Positions 8,353-15,417 of a stretch of 64,000 bases of DNA are shown piece by piece; the first letter of the stretch is position 1, and every line of letters begins with the position of its first letter. The position numbers and the translations under genes were made by a program. The notes beneath the pieces were generated by a model that did no database searches, had not been told where the DNA came from, and saw nothing but the letters and a program-made list of their open reading frames with translations. Source of the DNA: RBG-16-66-20 sp036262835 (GTDB lineage: Bacteria > Pseudomonadota > Gammaproteobacteria > Burkholderiales > SG8-39); contig DATAID010000105.1 in assembly GCA_036262835.1 (NCBI GenBank), positions 62,001 through 126,000 of the forward strand. Direction: 5' to 3'.

Positions 8353-9291
8353 CTAGTGGAGCGTTTTTTCGGGTTGCGGTGCAGCAGCGCTCGCCGGGGG
8401 CACGAGCGCGACGACGCGGCAGGAGCGGTCGATCTGCTCGGCGATGCGCTCGATCAGCGTCTCGGTCATCTCGGGCCGGGGGCGCATGCGCTGGAAGTAA
8501 GCCTGGATGCGGCGCGCGGCGAGCACCGGAATTCCGGAAACCGCGGTGCGCTTCACCGACCAGCCGGGCAGCACGAGGATCGGGCGAACCGCGACCGGCT
8601 CGCCGATCGCCTCCTCGATCCACTCGAACAGCCACTCGGCCTGGCGCATGGCCTGTCCGAGCGGCAGGGTTTCCTTCCAGCCCGGAAACTGCAGACTCTC
8701 GCCGTCGTAGGTGACTTCCCAGGGCCGCTGGCCGTCGTTCGGTCGATCGGCGTCGCGCCCGCGCGCGGCAACCGCGAAGACGCCCGCCGGCCCGATGACG
8801 ATGTGATCGATGTGCGCCTCGAGCCCGTCGGCCGGAACGTCGTGGAAGATGCGATAGCCGAGATGGCGCAGCTCGTCGAGCTCCTGCCCCACGGCGCGCT
8901 CGGCTTCATATCCGAGCGCGAGCGAGCGGGCGCGCCCCAGTACGCGCGCGAGGCGCGCGAGGATCCAGAGCTGCAGCAGCAGCGCGGCCCCCACGTAGAC
9001 CGCGATCGTCTCGGTCTCGGGGAGCAGGCCGTCGTAGACCGCCTTCAGCGGAAAGACGCAGAAGAGGAGCGGGATGCCGAAGAGGCCGAGCGCCGCATAC
9101 TCGGCGGCGTCCCACGCCGCGTCCTGCATGGGGTCGCGCAGCGACTCGCCCGGAGCGCGCAGCAGGTCGAGCGAGATTGCCTGACGCCGATCGGCGTGGA
9201 GCGCGCGGCGGCGATAGACGATGAGCACCGCGAGCGTCGAGACGAAAGCGGCCACGAGGCACAGAAGCGGAATCCACTGCCAGCGATACAT
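8353..9291 (-). CDS. NERD-domain membrane protein
   Basis: A 312-residue protein starting MYRWQWIPLL. Hydrophobic segments near residues 5-25, 68-85 and 95-115 place it in the membrane. A NERD (nuclease-related) domain follows from about residue 135, with YEAERAVGQELDEL, DHIVIGPAGVFAVAARG and a later ILVLPGW. NERD proteins are thought to relate to the restriction-endonuclease fold, but few are characterised. In the usual VE(A/T)K core, this protein has AARG, so nuclease activity is doubtful. The frame extends to a GTG at 9366, but the ATG at 9291 is the likelier start. Confidence 0.7.
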   Translation of the reverse strand: MYRWQWIPLLCLVAAFVSTLAVLIVYRRRALHADRRQAISLDLLRAPGESLRDPMQDAAWDAAEYAALGLFGIPLLFCVFPLKAVYDGLLPETETIAVYVGAALLLQLWILARLARVLGRARSLALGYEAERAVGQELDELRHLGYRIFHDVPADGLEAHIDHIVIGPAGVFAVAARGRDADRPNDGQRPWEVTYDGESLQFPGWKETLPLGQAMRQAEWLFEWIEEAIGEPVAVRPILVLPGWSVKRTAVSGIPVLAARRIQAYFQRMRPRPEMTETLIERIAEQIDRSCRVVALVPPASAAAPQPEKTLH

Positions 9292-9311
9292 CGATGCTCC
9301 GGCGAAATTGA

Positions 9312-9360
9312 AAGGGCCCGCATGGGAGCGGGCCCTTGGGTCCCGAATTTTTCGTTCGGG
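9312..9360. repeat. Two adjacent hairpins between the NERD and HiPIP genes
   Basis: A perfect 9-bp inverted repeat (9312-9320 with 9329-9337, AAGGGCCCG and its complement) is followed by a 6-bp one (CCCGAA at 9342-9347, TTCGGG at 9355-9360). They lie between divergent genes, so they are not ordinary terminators. A third repeat, TTCGTTC/GAACGAA at 9490-9496 and 9528-9534, sits nearer the HiPIP gene. Together they may form structured leaders; the role is unknown. Confidence 0.4.
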
Positions 9361-9584
9361 CAGCACCTTAAGTGGGCGCTGATTCGTCCGAATCCGCTCG
9401 GGGCGGTATCCCGACCGGTCGCCGGGAATTCCGCTGCTGCCGTCGCGTTTTTCGCGACCGCCCTCGCAGATTCGCCCTCTTTTTACTCCTTCGTTCGGGC
9501 TCGCGCAATCGTCGCTCGCTCCCGACGGAACGAATGGGCCGAGCGCTTGGTCGAATCGCCTTTCACCGCGTCGCCGGAGGCCCC

Positions 9585-9917
9585 ATGAAGGACGAACGCC
9601 GCAGCTTTCTTCGCACGATCCCGCTCGTTTTCGTCGTAGCCGCCTCGACGCAGGCTTCCCAAGTGCTCGCGCAGGCCAAGCCGGCGGCCGGGCCGAAGCT
9701 GGAGGAGAACGATCCGCAGGCCAAAGCCCTCGGCTATGTGCACGACGCGACCAAGGCCGACAAGGCGAAGTTCGCGAACTGGAAGCCCGGCGAGATTTGC
9801 GACGGTTGCGTGCAGTTCAAGGGCAAGCCGAAAGACGCGTTCGGTCCCTGCACTATCTTCGGCAACAAGCAGGTGGCCGCCAAAGGCTGGTGCACCGCCT
9901 GGCAGAAGAAGGCTTGA
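9585..9917 (+). CDS. High-potential iron-sulfur protein (HiPIP)
   Basis: A small periplasmic [4Fe-4S] electron carrier of 110 residues, soluble after export, that typically shuttles electrons between the cytochrome bc1 complex and a reaction centre or oxidase. It has a twin-arginine-type leader (ERRSFLRTIP then a hydrophobic stretch to about residue 30) and the four cluster cysteines in CDGC, GPC and GWCTAW in the expected order. The ATG at 9585 follows GGAGG with good spacing. The gene stands alone, with a 293-base upstream space holding hairpins. Confidence 0.93.
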   Translation: MKDERRSFLRTIPLVFVVAASTQASQVLAQAKPAAGPKLEENDPQAKALGYVHDATKADKAKFANWKPGEICDGCVQFKGKPKDAFGPCTIFGNKQVAAKGWCTAWQKKA

Positions 9918-9930
9918 GCCGGAAATAGAA

Positions 9931-9950
9931 AGGCCGCCCTATCGCGGCCT
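9931..9950 (-). terminator. Hairpin terminator between converging genes
   Basis: AGGCCGC (9931-9937) and GCGGCCT (9944-9950) form a perfect 7-bp stem with a 6-base loop. On the minus strand it is followed by TTTCTATTT, so it best fits rho-independent termination of the Ala-rich gene, and may serve the HiPIP gene too. Confidence 0.6.
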
Positions 9951-9961
9951 GCGACGTTAGC

Positions 9962-10405
9962 TTACTTGGGCCCGTTTCTTCCGGTTCCGGCGGCGTTTCC
10001 CTCGGACGGCGGGCCGTTGCGCGAACTCGCGATCGCGCGCTGCTCGCGAAGCTTGGCCTGCTCCGCGGCGCGCGCTTGCGCTCTGGCCTTTGCCTGCGCC
10101 GTTGCGTTCGCCTTGGCCGCCGCTGCCGCTTTCGCCTTTGCGTCGGCGGCCGCTTTTGCCTGAGCCGCCGCTGCCGACTTGGCCTTTGCATCGGCGGTGA
10201 CTTTCGCCTGCGCCGCGGCCGCCTCTTTCGCCCTGGCATCCGCGGCCGCTTTCGCCGCCGCGGCCTCTTTTGCCTTTACATCCGCGGCTGCTTTGGCCTG
10301 CGCCGCAGCGGCGGCTTTCGCCTTCGCGTCGTCGGCCGCGCTCACCTGAGCGAACGCGGGAAGCGCAAGCGCGAGCATTGCAAAAACAACGAGCGTCTTC
10401 TTCAT
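9962..10405 (-). CDS. Exported Ala/Lys-rich repeat protein
   Basis: A 147-residue protein with a clear signal peptide (MKKTLVVFAMLALALPAFAQ). The mature part is nearly all Ala, Lys, Gln, Asp and Glu in five imperfect repeats of about 15-17 residues, typified by KAKSAAAAQAKAAADA, predicted to be one long helix or coiled coil. The tail (about residues 125-147) is different and rich in Gly, Asn and Pro. I chose the ATG at 10405 because AGGAG precedes it and the signal peptide then begins properly. Function unknown; a TolA-like periplasmic spacer or stress protein is possible. Confidence 0.75.
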   Translation of the reverse strand: MKKTLVVFAMLALALPAFAQVSAADDAKAKAAAAAQAKAAADVKAKEAAAAKAAADARAKEAAAAQAKVTADAKAKSAAAAQAKAAADAKAKAAAAAKANATAQAKARAQARAAEQAKLREQRAIASSRNGPPSEGNAAGTGRNGPK

Positions 10406-10557
10406 GGGATCCACTCCTGCGTAAAGTCTCCGCACGATGGCACACGCAGATGACGCAGCTTGCGACTTTCGTCACGAAAAAACCGTCGCCCGCGCGCGAC
10501 ATTACGTGCTGAAAAATGTTGCGCTAGTGTGACGCAGCCTTTTCAAGGGAGGCGCAC

Positions 10558-11124
10558 ATGAAAAATCGGATCGCAGGGCTGGGGATGGCCGCGCTCATCG
10601 CCGCGGGCGGCGCGCAGGCGTGGGAAGAGCCGGACGCAACCTTCGCAAAATTCCACGAGGCGGTGAAATCCGGCAACGCCGAGGAGATGGTGCGGCTATC
10701 GACGAGTGCGCGGCGCGGCGACATGAGCTCGCGCAAGGACGCCGAGCTGCGCGAGGCGCAAGCGGCCACGCCCGCCGCATTCGCGCTCGAGCAAAAGACC
10801 GTGAGCCGCGACGGCCAGGCGGCCAAGCTCTACCTCTCGGCGCCGGGCGACGCCTTTTCACCTGCCAGGGCCGGCGCCCAATACGGGATCGTCCGACTCG
10901 CGCTCGAGGCGGGCGAATGGCGCATCACCGGCGAAACGTGGGCGCGCGAGAAGCCCGTCGAGCTGCTGCCCGCACGCAGCCCGGCGAGCAACGCGAGCGG
11001 TGCCGAGCGCCCCCGCATGCCGGCAGCGCAGGCGCAGCCCAAAGCCCCGGTCCTGCGCCTCGCGCGCCCGGCCTGCACCTACAAGGGCGTGATGTCGGAC
11101 GAGGAAATCGAGCGCTGCCGCTAG
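10558..11124 (+). CDS. Secreted protein of unknown function, tandem paralogue 1
   Basis: 188 residues with a signal peptide (MKNRIAGLGMAALIAAGGAQA). The core begins FAKFHEAVKSGNAEEMVRL and ends near GEWRITGETWA, a pattern seen in small NTF2-like or lipoprotein-like domains, but I do not recognise the family. A Pro/Ala linker follows, then a C-terminal signature CTYKGVMSDEEIERC with two cysteines 14 residues apart. AGGGAGG precedes the ATG. The next gene has the same plan, so this is a tandem duplication. Confidence 0.75.
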   Translation: MKNRIAGLGMAALIAAGGAQAWEEPDATFAKFHEAVKSGNAEEMVRLSTSARRGDMSSRKDAELREAQAATPAAFALEQKTVSRDGQAAKLYLSAPGDAFSPARAGAQYGIVRLALEAGEWRITGETWAREKPVELLPARSPASNASGAERPRMPAAQAQPKAPVLRLARPACTYKGVMSDEEIERCR

Positions 11125-11141
11125 GTGTTAAGCTTTCCGCG

Positions 11142-11741
11142 ATGAAATTTTGGGGAATCGCGCTTTTCGTCCTTGCCTGCCAGGCCTTCGCGGCCGATGA
11201 GCCGGAAATCGTGTACGGCAAATTCCATCGCGCGATCGCCGCGGGCAACCTCGAGGAGATGATGCGCTACGCACCGGCAGCGCGGCGCGCCGAGGTCGCG
11301 GCCATGTCCGCGGCGCAGAAGGACGCGCAGATGAAAATGCTCTCGATGCTCATGCCGAAGGCGTTCACGCTGGTCGACAAGCGCCTCGCGCCCGGCGGCA
11401 GGAACGCACGCCTCATCGTCACCGGCCCGGGGGAAACCGTGATCGCCGGCGGCGCCAAGGAGCCGATGTACGGCCGCGTGAGGATGGTGCAGGAAGCCGG
11501 CGAATGGAAAGTGGACGAGATCGCCTGGAGCAACGAGCCGCCCAACGCCGGCGAGGTCGGGCCCGCTGTCGCGGCACCGCCGGCAGCCGCTGCGGCCAAG
11601 CCGGTATCGGCCTCCAGGCAAGCGCCACGAACCGCCGCCCCGGCGGCGGCCTCGCCACCCGCCCGCAAGCTCGGCGCGGCAAAGCCCGAGTGCGTCTACA
11701 AGCCGGTGATGACGAACGAGGACATGGAGCGCTGCCGCTAA
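11142..11741 (+). CDS. Secreted protein of unknown function, tandem paralogue 2
   Basis: 199 residues with a signal peptide (MKFWGIALFVLACQAFAADE). It shares with the preceding gene the opening YGKFHRAIAAGNLEEMMRYA, the core end GEWKVDEIAWS, a Pro/Ala-rich linker and the tail CVYKPVMTNEDMERC. The gap to paralogue 1 is 17 bases, so the two are probably cotranscribed, though TTAAGC just upstream could be a weak -10. The paired cysteines probably form a disulfide in the periplasm. Function unknown. Confidence 0.75.
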   Translation: MKFWGIALFVLACQAFAADEPEIVYGKFHRAIAAGNLEEMMRYAPAARRAEVAAMSAAQKDAQMKMLSMLMPKAFTLVDKRLAPGGRNARLIVTGPGETVIAGGAKEPMYGRVRMVQEAGEWKVDEIAWSNEPPNAGEVGPAVAAPPAAAAAKPVSASRQAPRTAAPAAASPPARKLGAAKPECVYKPVMTNEDMERCR

Positions 11742-11744
11742 GCC

Positions 11745-13733
11745 CTACCAGGGGCGCTTTTCCGCGCGGGCAATGGTTGTCTCCACGTCCTCGGCTCGCA
11801 GATAGCCCTTTCGCTGCAGCTCGGCCGCCGCGGCTCTGAGCCTGGCAAGAAAATTCTCCTTCGTTCCGTAACGCTCCACCATCGAGGGGCGCGGATCTTT
11901 CTTCTCTGCGCGCTCGTCGGCGGTGCGCGCAAACGGAAAAAGGGAGCCATCGAGGTAGCAAAGCTCGCCCGCGGCGCCGCCCGCGACGCTTCGCAGGGCC
12001 CAGCCGGTCGTCGTGGCAGCGGGCACGGCCTGCTCGGGCACGCGCAGGCCCGCGAGCTCGTTTCCGTCGGCGTCGATCGCCGGCACATACACCTTGTAGC
12101 GGTACTCGAGCGCCTTGGGCGGCGCATTCTCGAGGATGCCCTCGTCGTATTTGGCGCCGTAGTCGAACTGCAGCATCGGGTTGGGGCCGCGCGGGGCTGC
12201 AAAGCCAGGCAGCTTCGGCCACCTGAGCGAATCGGCCGCCACGAGCGTCTTGTCGGAGAGGCGCGGATAGACGCTCGGCGGCGGGGGCACGTCCTCCTTC
12301 ACCCAGCGGTCGAGCGCCAGGATGAGGGCGCGCATCACCGGTCGCGGGTCGATAACGGTGTTGGCGGGCGCCGCGCACACGCCCTTCGGCATGATCTGCG
12401 AGATGACGTGCTGCGTGCCCGCGAAGTGGTAGATGCGCACGTTTTCCGGCAGCACCAGGTCGCGCCCGCCGGTGGCGTCGGTCGTGCCGAGCGAATGCCC
12501 GCCCTGCCAGTACTCGGTCGAGGTGACGGTCTGCATGATCTTCGGACAGTTGGTGCGCGTGCGGCAGCGCTCGAGCAGGCCGTCCTCGCGGCGACTGAGG
12601 TCATCGCGCATCTTTTCGTAGGCGAACGGGAAGGTGGCGTCCGGGTAGCCGAGAAAGCCGTAGCCGAGGCTGTAGGCACGGTTCGGCTGCGCGAAGCGAA
12701 AGTTGAGGAAGAGCCGCGCCGAGGCGATGTGCGGGTTGATCCCGTCGAACACCTGGCGCAGGTCTTCGGTTTCGTTGAAGCCCTGGTGGATCATGTCGCG
12801 CAGGAACCGTCCCGACTGGGAGGTGCCGTGCGCGAGCGTGTAGGCGACCTTGTGGCGGCCCTCGGGGCCGAGCGGGTTGGGGTTGCCGAGCTTGTCGCGC
12901 GCCTGGTAGCGCAGAAAGGCGATGAAGTCGCGCGTCGCCGCGTAACCGATGCCGGCGATCGGCGGATCCTTGGCGACGTACGAGAACTGATAAAGCGCGC
13001 CGGCGCGAAACGCGCGCCCCTGCGGCAGCAGCCGAAGCATGCGGCCCTCGACCAGCTCCCAGGCATTCGGCGCGATGACGGTCGGGGCTTCGTCGTTTTT
13101 CTCCCTCACGCTGAGCTGCGGCTTCATCTTCGCGTCGGGAACGGCGGCGAAGCTCAGCAGGGCCTGCGTCTGGCCTTCGCTGTTGTAAAGAAACTCGTCC
13201 CAGACCGGCGCCTGCACGCCGCGCGCGGCCGGCACCTCGAGCTCGAGCGCGTAGCGCGCGCGCGGAGCCGCGCGGCCCGCGCCGGGGATCCAGCCGCTCC
13301 AGGCGATCGAAAACCCCTGGCGCATGAGAAAGCCGTCGCCGGCGCTCTCCGGAGAATCGAGCGCATTGCTCGGCGCAACGTCGTTCAGCAGATGAATCAC
13401 GCGCTTGTTGCCGCGGTTGTTGACGTCGTAGAGCAGCGTGCCGTTGCCCTTCATCGGATCGGCCGGCCGCAGGAGCTCGAAGTCGGCCGAATATTCGACG
13501 CGCCCCTGCGCATTGCGCGGCGCGAGCCGCAGATCGACGATGCCGCGGTTGGCGGGGTGCGAGGGATCGAGCTCGCCGTAGAAGCGCCCCATCACGCGCA
13601 CGTAGGGGCCGGTCGGGCCGAAGGCCTTGCCTGCGGCAAAGGGCACGGTGGAGCCGACCTCGATGCGCGTCAGTTCACCGCGCGCCGCCGCGAGAAATGC
13701 GAGCAAGGAAAGAAACAGGACGAGCCTTTGCAT
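11745..13733 (-). CDS. Exported alpha/beta hydrolase domain protein
   Basis: A 662-residue protein with a signal peptide (MQRLVLFLSLLAFLAAARG). It matches a large alpha/beta hydrolase-domain family of uncharacterised exported proteins: LLYDVNNRGNKRVI near residue 110, and AHGTSQSGRFLRDMIHQGF in the middle, where the serine in SQSG is the likely nucleophile. No substrate is known for the family. The frame opens 20 codons farther upstream, but the ATG at 13733 starts the signal peptide. It converges on the paralogue pair three bases away. Confidence 0.7.
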   Translation of the reverse strand: MQRLVLFLSLLAFLAAARGELTRIEVGSTVPFAAGKAFGPTGPYVRVMGRFYGELDPSHPANRGIVDLRLAPRNAQGRVEYSADFELLRPADPMKGNGTLLYDVNNRGNKRVIHLLNDVAPSNALDSPESAGDGFLMRQGFSIAWSGWIPGAGRAAPRARYALELEVPAARGVQAPVWDEFLYNSEGQTQALLSFAAVPDAKMKPQLSVREKNDEAPTVIAPNAWELVEGRMLRLLPQGRAFRAGALYQFSYVAKDPPIAGIGYAATRDFIAFLRYQARDKLGNPNPLGPEGRHKVAYTLAHGTSQSGRFLRDMIHQGFNETEDLRQVFDGINPHIASARLFLNFRFAQPNRAYSLGYGFLGYPDATFPFAYEKMRDDLSRREDGLLERCRTRTNCPKIMQTVTSTEYWQGGHSLGTTDATGGRDLVLPENVRIYHFAGTQHVISQIMPKGVCAAPANTVIDPRPVMRALILALDRWVKEDVPPPPSVYPRLSDKTLVAADSLRWPKLPGFAAPRGPNPMLQFDYGAKYDEGILENAPPKALEYRYKVYVPAIDADGNELAGLRVPEQAVPAATTTGWALRSVAGGAAGELCYLDGSLFPFARTADERAEKKDPRPSMVERYGTKENFLARLRAAAAELQRKGYLRAEDVETTIARAEKRPW

Positions 13734-13899
13734 CCCCGGGCCCCGCCGTCGATAGTCCGGGCGCAGTGTCCCGCCGCCGCGACAGTCCGTCAATGCGGAC
13801 GAGCGTCAACGCCTTTGCCGGCTGCGGCGCCTCGGCTGCGAGGAACTTCATTGTCGCCGGCGCGCCCAATTGGGAGCTTTGTCTCGGAAGCTTTTTCCA

Positions 13900-15417
13900 A
13901 TGCGGCTATGGCTGGTCTTACTGCTCGTGCTTTCGCACGCCGGCGGCGCCCTCGCCGCGCGAGCGTTCGGCTTCGAGGACGTCGATGCGCGCGCGCGCGC
14001 GCTCGCGGAGAAACCTTACGAGGCGGGGCGCGAGCTGCCCGCGGCGCTGAAAGGACTCACGTACGACCGCTATCGCGACATCCGCTATCGGCCCGACAGG
14101 TTTCTCTGGCATGACCGGGGCCTTCCGTTCGAGCTCGCCTTTTTCCATCTCGGCTGGCACTTCGAGCGGCCGGTGCGCATCAACGAGGTCGCGGGGGGCG
14201 AGGCGCGCGAGATCGCCTTCGATCCCGCCGACTTTGACTATGGCAAGAACCCGCCCGACCTCTCGAAGCTGGAAGGTCTGGGTTTCGCGGGTTTCCGCAT
14301 CCACTATCCGCTGCTTAAGAACGGCTACAAGGACGAGGTCGCGGTGTTCCTCGGCGCGAGCTATTTCCGCGCGCTCGGGCGCGGACAGCGCTACGGCCTC
14401 TCGGCGCGCGGCCTCGCCATCGACACGGCGGCCCCGGGTGGGGAGGAGTTTCCGCGCTTCACCGAGTTCTGGGTCGAGCGACCCTCTCGCAAGGCGAAAT
14501 CACTCGTCGTCTATGCGCTGCTCGACTCCCGGCGCGCGACCGGCGCCTACCGCATCACGATCACGCCGGGCGAGGAGACGGAGCTCGACGTGAAATCGCG
14601 CCTCTACCTGCGCGAGGCGGTGGGCAAGCTCGGCCTTGCGCCACTCACGAGCATGTTCTTCTTCGGCGAAAACCAGCCGGCCGCTCGCGCCGGGTCCGCC
14701 ATCGATTATCGGCCCGAGGTGCACGATTCCGACGGCCTTTCGATCCATGCCGGCAACGGCGAGTGGCTGTGGCGGCCGCTCACCAATCCCAAGCGCCTGC
14801 TCGTCACGTCCTTTGCCACCGAGAACCCCCGCGGCTTCGGCCTGATGCAGCGCGACCGCGAGTTCGGGCATTACGAGGACCTGGAAGCCCGCTATGAGCG
14901 CCGCCCGAGCGCCTGGATCGAGCCCAAGGGCGACTGGGGCAAGGGTCGGATCGAGCTCGTCCTCCTGCCCTCGCCCGATGAGACCAACGACAACGTCGTC
15001 GCCTACTGGGTACCCGCGCAGCTGCCCAGGCCCCTGGAGCCGCTCGAGCTTGACTACCGCATCCGCTGGCAGGGCGATGAGTTCACCCGCCCGCCGCTCG
15101 CGTGGGTAACGCAGACTCGCCGCGGCAAGGGCTACCAGGCCAAGCCCGACGACACGATCGGCTTCGTCGTCGATTTCAAAGGCGCCGCGATCGAGGAAGC
15201 CGGCTCGGACTCGGCGGTCGAAGGCACGGTCACGGTGGACTCGAACGCCTCCGTGGTGAGCAACCTCGCCCACCACCACGACCTCACCAACGGCGCGCGC
15301 CTCGTGCCGCATATCCGGCGCAACGACAAGGCGAAGCCGGTCGAGATGCGCGCCTTCGTGCGCAGCGGCTCGCGCGCCCTCTCCGAGACATGGAGCTACG
15401 TTCTGCCGCCCGACTAG
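13900..15417 (+). CDS. opgG: OpgG (MdoG), periplasmic glucan biosynthesis protein
   Basis: Periplasmic protein needed to build or branch osmoregulated periplasmic glucans. The 505-residue product has a signal peptide (to about residue 21), then the OpgG domain starting FGFEDVDARARALAEKPYE, with RDIRYRPDRFLW and YPLLKNGYKDEVAVFLGASYFRA split between conserved blocks. The ATG at 13900 has GGAAG upstream; a TTG 30 bases earlier is less likely. It is followed by opgH, the usual partner. Confidence 0.93.
   Translation: MRLWLVLLLVLSHAGGALAARAFGFEDVDARARALAEKPYEAGRELPAALKGLTYDRYRDIRYRPDRFLWHDRGLPFELAFFHLGWHFERPVRINEVAGGEAREIAFDPADFDYGKNPPDLSKLEGLGFAGFRIHYPLLKNGYKDEVAVFLGASYFRALGRGQRYGLSARGLAIDTAAPGGEEFPRFTEFWVERPSRKAKSLVVYALLDSRRATGAYRITITPGEETELDVKSRLYLREAVGKLGLAPLTSMFFFGENQPAARAGSAIDYRPEVHDSDGLSIHAGNGEWLWRPLTNPKRLLVTSFATENPRGFGLMQRDREFGHYEDLEARYERRPSAWIEPKGDWGKGRIELVLLPSPDETNDNVVAYWVPAQLPRPLEPLELDYRIRWQGDEFTRPPLAWVTQTRRGKGYQAKPDDTIGFVVDFKGAAIEEAGSDSAVEGTVTVDSNASVVSNLAHHHDLTNGARLVPHIRRNDKAKPVEMRAFVRSGSRALSETWSYVLPPD

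Noticed and set aside
9312..9337. Possible tRNA or riboswitch at the GC-rich 9-bp hairpin
   Set aside because: No cloverleaf, anticodon arm or CCA end; only isolated hairpins.
13785..13800. GTCCG/CGGAC hairpin upstream of opgG as a regulatory site
   Set aside because: A 5-bp stem in GC-rich DNA is expected by chance; nothing else in the 166-base space supports it.
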